DNA from: Rhizobium sp. TH2
GTDB taxonomy: Bacteria > Pseudomonadota > Alphaproteobacteria > Rhizobiales > Rhizobiaceae
Assembly: GCF_024707525.1 (NCBI RefSeq)
Contig: NZ_CP062231.1
Location: 4,777,501-4,841,500, forward strand
DNA length: 64,000 nt
Reading direction: 5' to 3'
Shown here piece by piece: positions 1 through 10,724 of the stretch (positions are counted from its first letter, which is position 1; each line of letters opens with the position of its first letter). The position numbers and the translations under genes are program-made. The notes under the pieces were generated by a model. That model did no database searches. It saw only the letters and a program-made list of their open reading frames with translations, and was not told the DNA's origin.

Positions 1-266
1 GCGCCATCGCCAAGGGGATCAAGGAAGGTGCCAAGGTTCGACAGGGCCAGGTGATCGGCTGGGTCGGCTCGACGGGACAATCGACCGGGCCGCATCTGCA
101 TTACGAAGTCATCGTCAACGGCAACAAGGTCGATCCGCAGCGGATCCGCCTGCCAGGCGGCAAGTCGCTGAAGGGCGACGAACTCGTGAAGTTCGAGGAC
201 GAGCGCAAGCGCATCGACACCCTGCTCGGCACCGCCGAGGCGACCAAGGTCGCCGAGACCCAATAG
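1..266 (+). CDS. M23 (LytM-type) metallopeptidase, C-terminal fragment
   Basis: Only the end of the gene is in the window; the reading frame is open from base 3 to the TAG at 264-266. The fragment carries the last M23 metal-binding motif, GPHLHYEV, and the preceding GSTGQSTG turn that is usual in zinc-dependent glycyl-glycine or peptidoglycan endopeptidases of this fold. The intact HxH contrasts with the degenerate M23 domain at 24362-25750, so this copy is probably an active murein hydrolase of the periplasm. The tail after the motif is short, charged and ends in TKVAETQ. The N-terminus, any signal peptide and any coiled coil lie outside the window. It converges with clpB. Confidence 0.9.
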   Translation, partial: AIAKGIKEGAKVRQGQVIGWVGSTGQSTGPHLHYEVIVNGNKVDPQRIRLPGGKSLKGDELVKFEDERKRIDTLLGTAEATKVAETQ

Positions 267-287
267 TTTTTCCGACGACCGGCAAAT

Positions 288-315
288 GAAAACCGGCGGC
301 ATCGCTGCCGCCGGT
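288..315 (-). terminator. Rho-independent terminator of clpB
   Basis: A 9-bp perfect stem (ACCGGCGGC at 292-300 with GCCGCCGGT at 307-315) has a 6-nt loop. Read on the minus strand it is followed by TTTTC, so it best serves clpB, whose stop is at 333. It may also slow transcription arriving from the M23 gene. Confidence 0.7.
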
Positions 316-332
316 CGAATGTTCGTTTGGAG

Positions 333-2948
<2,616 letters not shown>

Positions 2949-3209
2949 AGTGTCTCTCCGTTTCCCGCCCCGCCCTCCAAAGGCGCGAAGCGTTGGTCAA
3001 GATCGGCCCCCCGTAGGCTGGCCGTGCCGGGATGAATGATTTCCCGGCTGACCGCAATATGGGTATGGATATCAGGGAAATAAAGAGGTCTGAGCCGGAC
3101 ATTTTGATAGCGGTTGGGCGCGAGGAAATTGATTCTCCTGTCGCCTTTGATGAGCTGTGGATGCTTGGCAGCCTTGCCATGCCGGCCGTCGTTATGAAGC
3201 GATTTTTCC

Positions 3210-3431
3210 CTATTTGTGGTGATGGAAAAGCCTAAGCAGCAGCTTGCGTTCCACACCTGTTATCCCAAAGCAGAGGTAAACGGCCATTATTATGACGAAT
3301 ACGTAGGGATTGGTTGGAAAGAAGATCGCATTTGTCAGTGCGGCGATCATCGCCACCAAGATGGTTCGATACCTGAAGCCCAACGGCCCCAATAGGAAAT
3401 GCTCAGCAATTCTCTGTCCTCTGCTTTTCAA
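3210..3431 (-). CDS. Small membrane protein, unknown function
   Basis: I do not recognise this 73-aa ORF. It would start with TTG, preceded at a good distance by GAGGG. The product has a basic N-terminus, two hydrophobic stretches (about residues 22-38 and 42-58) separated by a short PTNPY turn, and a basic, His-rich tail ending HHHK. That is a plausible two-span inner-membrane protein with both ends inside. It lies just downstream of the candidate structured RNA on the same strand, so the two could be co-transcribed. The opposite-strand frames here look random. Length and an uncommon start codon keep confidence moderate. Confidence 0.45.
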   Translation of the reverse strand: MKSRGQRIAEHFLLGPLGFRYRTILVAMIAALTNAIFFPTNPYVFVIIMAVYLCFGITGVERKLLLRLFHHHK

Positions 3432-3532
3432 CTTCGTGCCCTCAAAGTTTCTAATTCTCTCTCACTTATTCAGCTAAGCCTCTGCTCTGCAACACCAATT
3501 CGTCCTCTAATCCGCCGCTTCCAAACACACCT

Positions 3533-3900
3533 CCGCGTTCACGCGGGCGATTCCGCTCCGTGGTATGACCGTGCACGTCCCCGATCCCTTCGCCTGAACA
3601 AAGGAAATCGGCCGGGGCACGTCTCCGTGCCGGATTATATGACCGCTTTCGCGGCCGTTAAGACACGTCGCCGTGCCCCGTTGAACAGTGTCTCCATCCA
3701 CGAACTCGCCAGCACTGCCCCCGTTACCCATCCTTGCGGGACGGGAGGCGGATATGTGTGCGCTACAGCGCACGTCCGGGGCGAAACTCAGCCTTTCGGC
3801 CGCCGTCCCCAGAGGACTGGCCCTTCTCGCGGACGCCCCGCACGGAGACTTACGTCGCTTCTCCATGAAGGTCACCGGTCCCGCCTCGCCCTGACGCCTC
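3533..3900 (-). ncRNA. Candidate large structured RNA (GNRA-hairpin rich)
   Basis: This stretch folds on the minus strand into many compact helices. Seen directly: GGCACG-GAGA-CGTGCC (3616-3631), GGCCGC-GAAA-GCGGTC (3641-3656), GGCACG-GCGA-CGTGTC (3662-3677), GTGCGC-TGTA-GCGCAC (3758-3773), CGGCC-GAAA-GGCTG (3789-3802), CCGCG-TGAA-CGCGG (3533-3546), and an 8-bp helix CATGGAGA/TCTCCGTG (3841-3867). A 7-bp perfect helix, CGGGGCG with CGCCCCG (3834-3840 with 3777-3783), encloses the inner hairpins. Four loops are GNRA tetraloops only when read on the minus strand, which fixes the likely strand. Open frames exist on both strands (143 aa minus, 187 aa plus), but neither product looks like a protein. 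It lacks the core signatures of RNase P RNA, tmRNA, 6S RNA and group II domain V. A HEARO/omega-RNA-like family is one possibility that I cannot test; no IscB gene is nearby. Confidence 0.45.
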
Positions 3901-4028
3901 AAGGTGTAGCCGATACGGAACGGCAGGGAGTATGGCACAGAATTGGGGATTTGGAAATATGAATGAGGATTATTTTCCTATTTCTGGTAATAAGATATTG
4001 ATTTAGTTGACAAGAAAATGACCCAACG

Positions 4029-4239
4029 AATCACCCCTCACCAACTTCGGCCAAGGGTTCACTACGTTCACCCGGCCTGCGTATCCTCTCCCGCAAGGGG
4101 AGAGGTAGGGTGCCTCACGCTCGACCTTTGTTTGAGGCGAGCGGTGCTACGGATTTTACCTCTCCCCCTGCGGGAGAGGATACGAAGGCCGCATGAGACT
4201 AAAGGTCGAATGCCTGGCCGGAGTTGGTGAGGGGTGATT
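4029..4239. repeat. RIME-like palindromic intergenic element (type A)
   Basis: A 211-bp element with perfect 18-bp terminal inverted repeats, AATCACCCCTCACCAACT and its complement. A second nested perfect pair, CGTATCCTCTCCCGCA, flanks internal hairpins of the CCTCTCCC/GGGAGAGG type. It resembles the rhizobial intergenic mosaic elements (RIME) described from Rhizobium and Sinorhizobium. It fills most of the gap before the ammonia-lyase gene. Short open frames inside it on both strands are by-products of the palindrome. Between it and the structured RNA (3901-4028) I see only AT-rich sequence and no gene. Confidence 0.8.
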
Positions 4240-4316
4240 TTCACCGTTACCAAATTTCAATCCGACTCGATGCAAGGTACCATCCAAGACGGAGTCTCAC
4301 GCAGGAGTAGCAGAGC

Positions 4317-5288
4317 ATGACCGCATGGCGCATCCCTACATTCGACGACGTTAAGGCCGCGCGGAAGCGCATCGAGGGCATCGCGCATGTGACACCGGTC
4401 CTGACCTCCCGGACCGCCGACGCGCAGGTGGGCGCACAGCTTTTCTTCAAGGCGGAGAATCTCCAGCGGGGCGGTGCGTTCAAATTCCGGGGTGCGTATA
4501 ATTCTATTGCAGCGCTTGATGCCTCGACCCGTGCAGGCGGCGTGGTGGCCTTTTCCTCCGGAAACCATGCGCAGGCACTCGCCTATGCCGCAAAGCTCCT
4601 GAACATTCATTCGACCATCGTCATGCCGAATGACGCGCCCGACATGAAGGTGGCAGCGACGAAGGGATATGGCGCGGACGTCGTGTTCTACGATCGCTAC
4701 ACCGAAGATCGCGAGGCCATCAGCCGGCGCGTTGCCGTGGCGCGAGGGGCCACGCTGATTCCGCCCTATGATTATCCCGATGTGATTGCCGGCCAGGGCA
4801 CGGCTGTGCTCGAGCTTTTCGAATCCGTCGGCGAACTCGATCTGCTGGTGACGCCGCTCGGCGGCGGAGGCCTGCTTTCGGGCAGCGCGCTTGCGGCCCG
4901 GGCGCTTTCGCCCGGATGCAAGGTGATCGGCGTCGAGCCGGAGGCCGGCAACGATGGGCAGCAATCCCTTGATAAGGGCGAGATCGTCCGCATCCCCGTG
5001 CCGAAATCGATCGCCGACGGCGCGCTCGTGACCCATGTCGGCGAGCACAATTTTCCCATCATGCAGGCCAATGTCGATGACATCGTCACGGTGTCCGACG
5101 CGCAACTGGTCGCGACGATGCGGTTCTTCGCCGAGCGCATGAAGATCATCGTCGAGCCGACAGGGTGCCTTGCGGCGGCCGCCATCCTGCATGGCGTGAT
5201 CGCCTGTTCCGGCAGGCGGGTCGGCATCGTGCTCAGCGGCGGCAATGTCGATCTCGCCACGTTCGCGGCGCTGATCGGCGAAAGGTGA
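4317..5288 (+). CDS. PLP-dependent threonine/serine or threo-3-hydroxyaspartate ammonia-lyase
   Basis: A 323-aa fold-type II PLP enzyme of the short (catalytic-domain-only) threonine dehydratase/serine racemase group. The Schiff-base lysine is Lys56 in GGAFKFRGA. SSGNHAQALAYAA binds the cofactor and substrate carboxylate, GGGGLLSG (about 180-190) grips the PLP phosphate, and SGGNVD closes the C-terminus. There is no ACT regulatory domain, so it is unlikely to be the isoleucine-regulated biosynthetic IlvA. Relatives deaminate L-serine, L-threonine or 3-hydroxyaspartate, or racemise serine; sequence alone does not separate these. The methyltransferase gene follows after 42 bp. A decayed copy of 34 bp of this gene lies at 6015-6048. 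Confidence 0.9.
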   Translation: MTAWRIPTFDDVKAARKRIEGIAHVTPVLTSRTADAQVGAQLFFKAENLQRGGAFKFRGAYNSIAALDASTRAGGVVAFSSGNHAQALAYAAKLLNIHSTIVMPNDAPDMKVAATKGYGADVVFYDRYTEDREAISRRVAVARGATLIPPYDYPDVIAGQGTAVLELFESVGELDLLVTPLGGGGLLSGSALAARALSPGCKVIGVEPEAGNDGQQSLDKGEIVRIPVPKSIADGALVTHVGEHNFPIMQANVDDIVTVSDAQLVATMRFFAERMKIIVEPTGCLAAAAILHGVIACSGRRVGIVLSGGNVDLATFAALIGER

Positions 5289-5330
5289 ATTCAACAAGGG
5301 CGTGAACAAGCTCTCGAAAGGATCGATCAC

Positions 5331-6011
5331 ATGTCCGAGATCAACAGCCCAGTGGCAGCATTGCAGTCGATCCGCCGGATCGCAGGGATGCGAATTCTCG
5401 ACATAGGTTGCGGGACCGGCGCACTGGCGAGGCAACTGATTGCGGCTGGCGCCGATGTGACCGGCATAGATCCGGAGGCGTCCGCGATCCATGCCGCCGC
5501 CAATGCGGCTCCCGAAGGCCGCTTCCTGATCGGCGTGGCGGAGGCGCTGCCGCTCGACGATATGAGCGTCAACGTGGCGATGATGGTCAATTCGCTTCAT
5601 CACGTTCCCATGGAGTCCATGCGCCTAGCCATACACGAAGCTGTGCGGGTGCTGGCCGACGACGGTGTGCTGCTGATCGCCGAGCCACTAACGAAGGGAA
5701 CATTCTTCGAAGCCCTGCTTCCAATCGAAGACGAGACCATCGTCCGGTTGGCGGCCCAGGCCGTCATCACTGAAGAACTGGCGGCAGGCGGTATCCGGCT
5801 GATCGAATCGCTGACCTACAGCCGTGCCGAGTCGTTTGATACGGTCGAACAGTTCTTCGACAGGGTCGTCGCGGTCGATCCGGCACGGCAGCGGACCATC
5901 GAGGGCAATCGCGCGGACATAACAGCTGCGGTGCTGAAGGCAGCGCGCAAGGAGACCGGCAGGCTTATCCTCGATCAGCCGATCAAAATCGACATGATCA
6001 GGCGCGCCTGA
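5331..6011 (+). CDS. Class I SAM-dependent methyltransferase
   Basis: A 226-aa protein with the UbiE/Methyltransf_11 pattern: motif I ILDIGCGTGALARQL (about 22-36), the acidic post-I strand DVTGIDPEA, and motif II/III around LPLDDMSVNVAMMVNSLHHV and LADDGVLLIAEP. The substrate is not predictable; the LHH motif and short C-terminal cap suggest a small-molecule acceptor. It begins 42 bp after the ammonia-lyase and may share its transcript. A 34-bp remnant of an ammonia-lyase gene sits immediately after its stop, which suggests this gene lies between one intact and one decayed copy of that enzyme. Confidence 0.85.
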   Translation: MSEINSPVAALQSIRRIAGMRILDIGCGTGALARQLIAAGADVTGIDPEASAIHAAANAAPEGRFLIGVAEALPLDDMSVNVAMMVNSLHHVPMESMRLAIHEAVRVLADDGVLLIAEPLTKGTFFEALLPIEDETIVRLAAQAVITEELAAGGIRLIESLTYSRAESFDTVEQFFDRVVAVDPARQRTIEGNRADITAAVLKAARKETGRLILDQPIKIDMIRRA

Positions 6012-6014
6012 ACC

Positions 6015-6048
6015 GCGGCGGCCATCATGCACGACGTGATCGCCTGTT
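6015..6048 (+). pseudogene. Decayed fragment of an ammonia-lyase gene
   Basis: These 34 bases match 5175-5208, inside the 3' part of the ammonia-lyase gene, at 30 positions with no gap. In the corresponding frame they read AAAIMHDVIAC against AAAILHGVIAC in the intact gene. Two of the four differences are third-position changes, as expected for a remnant that once evolved under coding constraint. No similarity continues on either side. Confidence 0.55.
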
Positions 6049-6204
6049 TTGCTTTACACTGCATTTTGGGCGTTTCATCGCATTTGAAACAAGCCAATGC
6101 GCTTGTCTCCCCGGTAACAGCATTGCTGGCAAAACGCGTGTAATTCCCCTGCAACGTTAATCGGGGCGGGACAGCCGCCATCCCAATTTCTCAAGGCAAG
6201 CACG

Positions 6205-7383
6205 ATGGCAAGCAAGCATGTAATCAAACAGGACTCAACGACGACGTTCGAGATCAAGCAGGACGACAGCACCTGGATTCTCAAGGCGGGGGTCGTTGTC
6301 GATGTTGCGGACGGCTTTGGCTTTTCCGTGCTTCCGGCAGCAAAGGACACCCGCCTCGTTATCGCGGGCCAGATTGGCGACACGAATTCCACGATGTGGG
6401 ACGGCATTATCAACAGAGGCAAGGATACACGTGTTGAGATCGCCAATTCGGGATCGGTAGAAGGCAAGTACCGGGGAATGACGTCCCTCGGCGACAATTT
6501 CGAAGTCATCAATCAGGGCACGATTACAGGATCCGCTGCCGGACTCGATCTCGATGGCAAGAACTACCTCGTCAGGAATTCCGGCCTCATCACGACCTCG
6601 GACTTGATGGATGGCGATGCGATCCTCCTCGATTCGGGATTCAGCAGCGGGAAGATCATCAATGAGGAAGGCGGAACGATCGAGGGCATCTTCAACGCCA
6701 TCAATGGCGGACCGGTGACCTTCATAAACCGGGGCACCATCGCCGATGTCGCCAGCAAGTCCATCGAGGTCTATCTCGGATATGGCGATGACCGCTTCGT
6801 GAACAGGGGCACGCTCGATGGCGCCGCCTTTCTCGGCGAAGGCAACGATGTTGCCGATCTCCGCAATGGTTCGACGACCAGCATTGTGTCCGGTGGCTTG
6901 GGCAATGACACCTACATCGTCAACCAGAATGACGGGCAGGCCTACGAATATGCCGGCCAGGGCATCGACACGCTCAAGACATCCGTGAGCTTCACCGCGA
7001 CTCAAGCAGGCGAGATGGAAAAGTTCGTGGCGATCGGCAAGGCCAACATCACCATTGTCGCCAACGACCTCGATAACTCCGTCACGGGCAATCGCGGCAA
7101 GAACCTGCTCGATGGTGGCGCGGGCGACGACATCCTTCGCGGCGGCAAGGGCATCGATACTTTCGACTTCGGCACTGGCGGCGACAGCGACCGCATCATG
7201 GACTTCCAGAATGGCGTGGATCGTATCGACGTCAGCGGCTGGAACACGATTGACGATTTCGCCGATATCCAGGCGATCGTGACGGTCTCGGGTGATGACC
7301 TCGTGCTCACCCTCGGCAATGACGACATCACGATCAAGGACATGAAGATGTCCGAACTCAATGCCGGCGACTTCATTTTCTGA
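6205..7383 (+). CDS. RTX-type calcium-binding protein, probable type I secretion substrate
   Basis: A 392-aa protein with no N-terminal signal peptide. Residues about 60-220 hold a series of beta-helix-like repeats built on NxGTI/NRGTL units. Two calcium-binding RTX nonapeptide clusters follow, SGGLGNDTYIV (about 230) and LLDGGAGDDILRGGKGIDTF (about 304-323). The end, LNAGDFIF, has the acidic-hydrophobic form of a type I secretion signal. By family it should be exported by an ABC/MFP/OMP channel and fold outside the cell on binding calcium. No transporter genes are nearby, so it would use one encoded elsewhere. A bulged hairpin lies just after the stop (7397-7423). Its role, adhesion or matrix association, is unknown. 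Confidence 0.85.
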   Translation: MASKHVIKQDSTTTFEIKQDDSTWILKAGVVVDVADGFGFSVLPAAKDTRLVIAGQIGDTNSTMWDGIINRGKDTRVEIANSGSVEGKYRGMTSLGDNFEVINQGTITGSAAGLDLDGKNYLVRNSGLITTSDLMDGDAILLDSGFSSGKIINEEGGTIEGIFNAINGGPVTFINRGTIADVASKSIEVYLGYGDDRFVNRGTLDGAAFLGEGNDVADLRNGSTTSIVSGGLGNDTYIVNQNDGQAYEYAGQGIDTLKTSVSFTATQAGEMEKFVAIGKANITIVANDLDNSVTGNRGKNLLDGGAGDDILRGGKGIDTFDFGTGGDSDRIMDFQNGVDRIDVSGWNTIDDFADIQAIVTVSGDDLVLTLGNDDITIKDMKMSELNAGDFIF

Positions 7384-7540
7384 GTCAGGTTTCCCCTCGC
7401 GGTGATCGAAAGGTCATCCGCGATGGCAATTGCGTCGCGTCGAATTTTTTTTCTCCTGTGATGTCGGCTCCGGCAGATGCCCATCGTCTTACATCCGACG
7501 CCGGGCATCGGCCCGTCTCGAAAAATCAGGAGAGGTTTCA

Positions 7541-8416
7541 ATGCTACGCAAGATTTTGATGGCGCTCGCACTGATGATCGCCGCACCCGCCGCCGCCCCG
7601 GCCATCGCTCAAGACAAGCCGGAGGGCAAGCGTGTCGAGGTGAACGGCATGCGGATGTATTATGAAGTGTCCGGCCAGGGCGAGCCGATGGTCGTGCTGC
7701 ACGGCGCCTATATGAACATCCCGTCGATGGGCGCGATCATTCCCAAGCTCGCCGAGACCCACAAGGTCTATGCGATCGAGTTCCAGGGTCACGGCCGCAC
7801 CACCGACATCGACCGGCCGATCACCTATCCCAACCTCGCCGACGATGTGGCGGTATTCATGGACAAGGTCGGGCTGAAGAAGGCTGATATCTTCGGCTAT
7901 TCGATGGGTGCTGCCGCCGGCCTGCAGCTTATCATCCGGCATCCTGACAAGGTCAACAAGGCGGTGCTGGCTTCGGTCGCCTATGATACCAAGGGCTGGC
8001 AGCCGGAATTCATCGCCTTCATTCCGCAGATGACGGTCGAGATGTTCGTCAACATGCCCTTCGCCCAGGACTACAAGAAGCTCGCCGCCAATCCGGATGG
8101 TTTCCCTGGTCTGGTCGCCAAGCTGATCGCGCTCGAGAAGGAGCCGATGGCCTGGGAGGAGGATGTCAAGAAGATCAAGACGCCGATCCTGATCATATCC
8201 GGCGATGCCGATGTCTCGACACTGGAACATTCCGTGGCGCTGTTCCGGCTGCTCGGCGGCGGCGCGATGGGCGACATGGGCAAGCCGCTCGCCGCCTCGC
8301 GTCTGGCCGTGCTGCCCGCGACCTCGCACACCGCCGTGCCCGACCAGGTCGATCTGCTGATGGGCTTCATCGAGCCGTTCATGAAGGGCGAGACGCCGAA
8401 GGGCATTTTCGAGTAA
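7541..8416 (+). CDS. Secreted alpha/beta-hydrolase
   Basis: The ATG at 7541 is preceded by AGGAGAGG and begins a clear Sec signal peptide (MLRKILMALALMIAAPAAAPAIAQ), giving a 291-aa periplasmic protein. The nucleophile elbow is GYSMGAA and the oxyanion loop HGAYMN; the acid Asp lies in ISGDADVST and the histidine in TSHTAVP. This is the general fold of esterases, haloalkane dehalogenases and related hydrolases, so the substrate is open. The gene stands alone between the RTX gene and a convergent sulfotransferase gene. Confidence 0.88.
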   Translation: MLRKILMALALMIAAPAAAPAIAQDKPEGKRVEVNGMRMYYEVSGQGEPMVVLHGAYMNIPSMGAIIPKLAETHKVYAIEFQGHGRTTDIDRPITYPNLADDVAVFMDKVGLKKADIFGYSMGAAAGLQLIIRHPDKVNKAVLASVAYDTKGWQPEFIAFIPQMTVEMFVNMPFAQDYKKLAANPDGFPGLVAKLIALEKEPMAWEEDVKKIKTPILIISGDADVSTLEHSVALFRLLGGGAMGDMGKPLAASRLAVLPATSHTAVPDQVDLLMGFIEPFMKGETPKGIFE

Positions 8417-8472
8417 GGCGCTGTCGTACGGCATTTCCCCGATGAGGGGAGTGCCCGACACCCCTTCTCGCC

Positions 8473-9495
8473 TCAGCCGAGGATCTCGCTCCAGTCGGCG
8501 ACATTGCCGAAATCGGCGAAGGCTTCGAGCACGCGCTCGCGGTTGCGGCCGGTGATCGCGGCGCCCCGGCCGGCAATGCCCTGGTTGAAATGGATATGAT
8601 CCATATTGCCGCCCCGCGAAAATACGCGCGCGATCTCGTCTTCCTCCGCTTCTGTTTTCGCAAAGACCCCCGACATGCGGGCAGCCAGCGCGCTGGCGTT
8701 CGCGGCGATCTCGTCCTCATACGAAATCCAGAACGGTTCGATCAGCCCGCTCTGTTCGGCAAGCGTCCAGGACACGTAGTAGGAGACGTAGAAATTCAGG
8801 TTACGGTCAAGCAGGCGGGAAATCCGCGCCTCGAAATCGAGGTGGCGATAATTGTCGGGCAGACCCTGGCGGAAGAAATTGTCCGTACCGTCGGCAGCGG
8901 CGTCCTCGCCGTGCTTGCGCAGGAAGTCATCGAGGCTGACGAGCATGTCGAAGACGTTGCGGCGGATCAGGATGATATCGAGCCCGTAGAGCGAGGCCTG
9001 GCGGCAAAGGAAGGGCGAGGCCAGCATATGATGATGGGCGAGAAAGCCCGAGGGCCTGCAGCAGGCCGAAAGCAGCGCCAGTTCATCGATCTCGTGCGGC
9101 CGGGTGGCGGCGCCATAGACCGTGTAGTCGTAGGCGCGGGCGAGCAGCATGATCAGGCTGATCCGCGGCACGTCCAGCGCGGTCGCCAGCGCCTTGGATA
9201 CGAAGGTCGAACCGCTCTTCATCGGCGCGGCGACCATCATGCGGCGGGTTTTCGTGTTGGCGGCGGTGATCCGCGCCTGCGAGACGACATAGAGCCATTG
9301 CGTGGAATTCAGCGTCGGCTGCGAGACCTCGCCATGCGGCACGAAGAAGGGATTGAACGCCGTGCCGTTGACGATACAGACATTCCTGAGCTTGTCGTCC
9401 TTGATGCCCTGCACCGCGTCGCCGATCGTGCGAACGCTGTCGAGCGAGGTCGCGCGGCCCAGATATTCAATGACATCGTCGGCTTTGGTGATCAT
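8473..9495 (-). CDS. Sulfotransferase family protein
   Basis: The protein has a sulfotransferase P-loop, PMKSGSTFVSKAL, which fits the 5'-phosphosulfate-binding loop of PAPS-dependent enzymes, and a later RRNVFDMLVSLDDF that fits the 3'-phosphate-binding R..D..VS motif. I chose the ATG at 9495 (340 aa, MITKADD); an in-frame ATG at 9543 would add 16 residues. The acceptor could be a lipid, a polysaccharide or a protein. No carbohydrate or PAPS-synthesis genes flank it, so it is an orphan enzyme. No signal peptide is seen, which suggests a cytoplasmic site. Confidence 0.8.
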   Translation of the reverse strand: MITKADDVIEYLGRATSLDSVRTIGDAVQGIKDDKLRNVCIVNGTAFNPFFVPHGEVSQPTLNSTQWLYVVSQARITAANTKTRRMMVAAPMKSGSTFVSKALATALDVPRISLIMLLARAYDYTVYGAATRPHEIDELALLSACCRPSGFLAHHHMLASPFLCRQASLYGLDIILIRRNVFDMLVSLDDFLRKHGEDAAADGTDNFFRQGLPDNYRHLDFEARISRLLDRNLNFYVSYYVSWTLAEQSGLIEPFWISYEDEIAANASALAARMSGVFAKTEAEEDEIARVFSRGGNMDHIHFNQGIAGRGAAITGRNRERVLEAFADFGNVADWSEILG

Positions 9496-9605
9496 GGTCG
9501 GTCCGTCCGGTGGTGGCTTGCCTGCAACTTTGCAAACTACCATTGCCGGCCTTGCGCAGACCTGTCCGAAGGCTCCAACAGGAAACTGAACGGCTTGATC
9601 CGGGC

Positions 9606-10724
9606 TTACATCCGCATGCCCGGAATCGCGAGCGGGTTTTCCTCCAGCGCCTGGCGATCGGCCTGATCTATCCTTGGCGTGCCGGTGAAAGCATCGAACA
9701 GGCTCTGCACAAATTCGGCCGGCAGGTCCTTGGTGATCAGCACCATGCGGGTGCGACGATCGGACGGATCGGGCCAGGCGGGCAGGCGTTCGGGCTGGTG
9801 AAAGATGGATTGCACGCCATGCAGCACTAGCGGCCGGTCCGGATCATCCGAGAGCTGGACGACGGCCTTCATGCGCAGCAACTTCTCGCCATGGGCCGAG
9901 CGCAGGAGATCGATGAACATGCCGAGTGCCGCAGGATCGACCGGGCGCTCATGGACGATCGAGAAGGACTGGATCGCCTCATCGTGATGATGGTGATGAT
10001 GGTCGTGGCCATGGTGATCATGCCCATCGTGACTATGATGATCGTGATGATCTTCGTCATGCAGCCAGCGCGAGACATCGGCGATCTTGGTCGCCGGGTC
10101 GTAGAGGCCGGCGGATAGCACGGCGTAGCCGGCTGCCTCCGGAGCATCGCCATCGATCAGCGGCGCACCGGGATTGAGTTTTCGCAGGCGCGTGGTGACT
10201 TCAGCGATCGCCCCGGCATCGGCCAGCGTCTGCTTGGTCAGGATCAGCCGGTCGGCGACGGCGGCCTGGCGGCGGGCTTCCTCATGATTGTCGAGCGTAG
10301 AGAGACCGTTGACCGCATCGACCAGCGTGATGACGCCATCGACCGAGAAATCGCGGGAAATGTCGGTAGCCCCGATGATCGACTGGATGACAGGCGCGGG
10401 ATCGGCAAGTCCCGTCGTCTCGATGATGACACGCTTGAGCGCCTTGATCCGGCCATCGGCCAGCGCCTCGCGGAAATAGATCAGCGTGTCGGTGAGCTCG
10501 CCGCGCACGGTGCAGCAGAGGCAGCCGTTGGAAAGCTCGACCATGGAATCTCCCGAAGCCTCGACCAGCAGGTGATCGATGCCGACCTCGCCAAACTCGT
10601 TGATGATGACGGCGGCGTCCTTCATGTCAGGGTCGCGCAGCAGGCGGTTGAGCAGGGTCGATTTGCCCGCGCCGAGGAACCCGGTGATGATGGACACCGG
10701 GATGCGATCGGATGGCTGGACCAT
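9606..10724 (-). CDS. CobW/COG0523 metallochaperone GTPase with His-rich loop
   Basis: A 372-aa G3E-family GTPase: Walker A GFLGAGKST (about 15-23), the metal-binding motif GCLCCTVRGEL (about 70-80), and the CobW C-terminal domain. Between the domains is a histidine/aspartate-rich segment (about 224-252) with clusters of HDHH and a run of six histidines, typical of zinc- or nickel-handling members. By family it uses GTP hydrolysis to deliver a metal to a client protein. The start codon overlaps the stop of the upstream carboxypeptidase gene in TGATG, so the two are translationally coupled. I see no Zur-type operator. The client metal is an inference. Confidence 0.9.
   Translation of the reverse strand: MVQPSDRIPVSIITGFLGAGKSTLLNRLLRDPDMKDAAVIINEFGEVGIDHLLVEASGDSMVELSNGCLCCTVRGELTDTLIYFREALADGRIKALKRVIIETTGLADPAPVIQSIIGATDISRDFSVDGVITLVDAVNGLSTLDNHEEARRQAAVADRLILTKQTLADAGAIAEVTTRLRKLNPGAPLIDGDAPEAAGYAVLSAGLYDPATKIADVSRWLHDEDHHDHHSHDGHDHHGHDHHHHHHDEAIQSFSIVHERPVDPAALGMFIDLLRSAHGEKLLRMKAVVQLSDDPDRPLVLHGVQSIFHQPERLPAWPDPSDRRTRMVLITKDLPAEFVQSLFDAFTGTPRIDQADRQALEENPLAIPGMRM

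Noticed and set aside
2949..3209. Heat-shock (sigma-32) promoter for clpB; also short ORFs on both strands
   Set aside because: A CTTGAC is present on the minus strand but no CCCCAT/CYTATNT-like -10 lies at the right distance, and the short ORFs have no supporting features.
3507..3938. 143-aa minus-strand ORF as a protein gene
   Set aside because: The frame runs through the GNRA-hairpin series; composition is not protein-like and there is no ribosome-binding site. I prefer the structured RNA reading.
9544..9605. tRNA or small RNA in short gaps between genes
   Set aside because: No cloverleaf, GTTCRA T-loop or CCA-end pattern was found here or in the other gaps.
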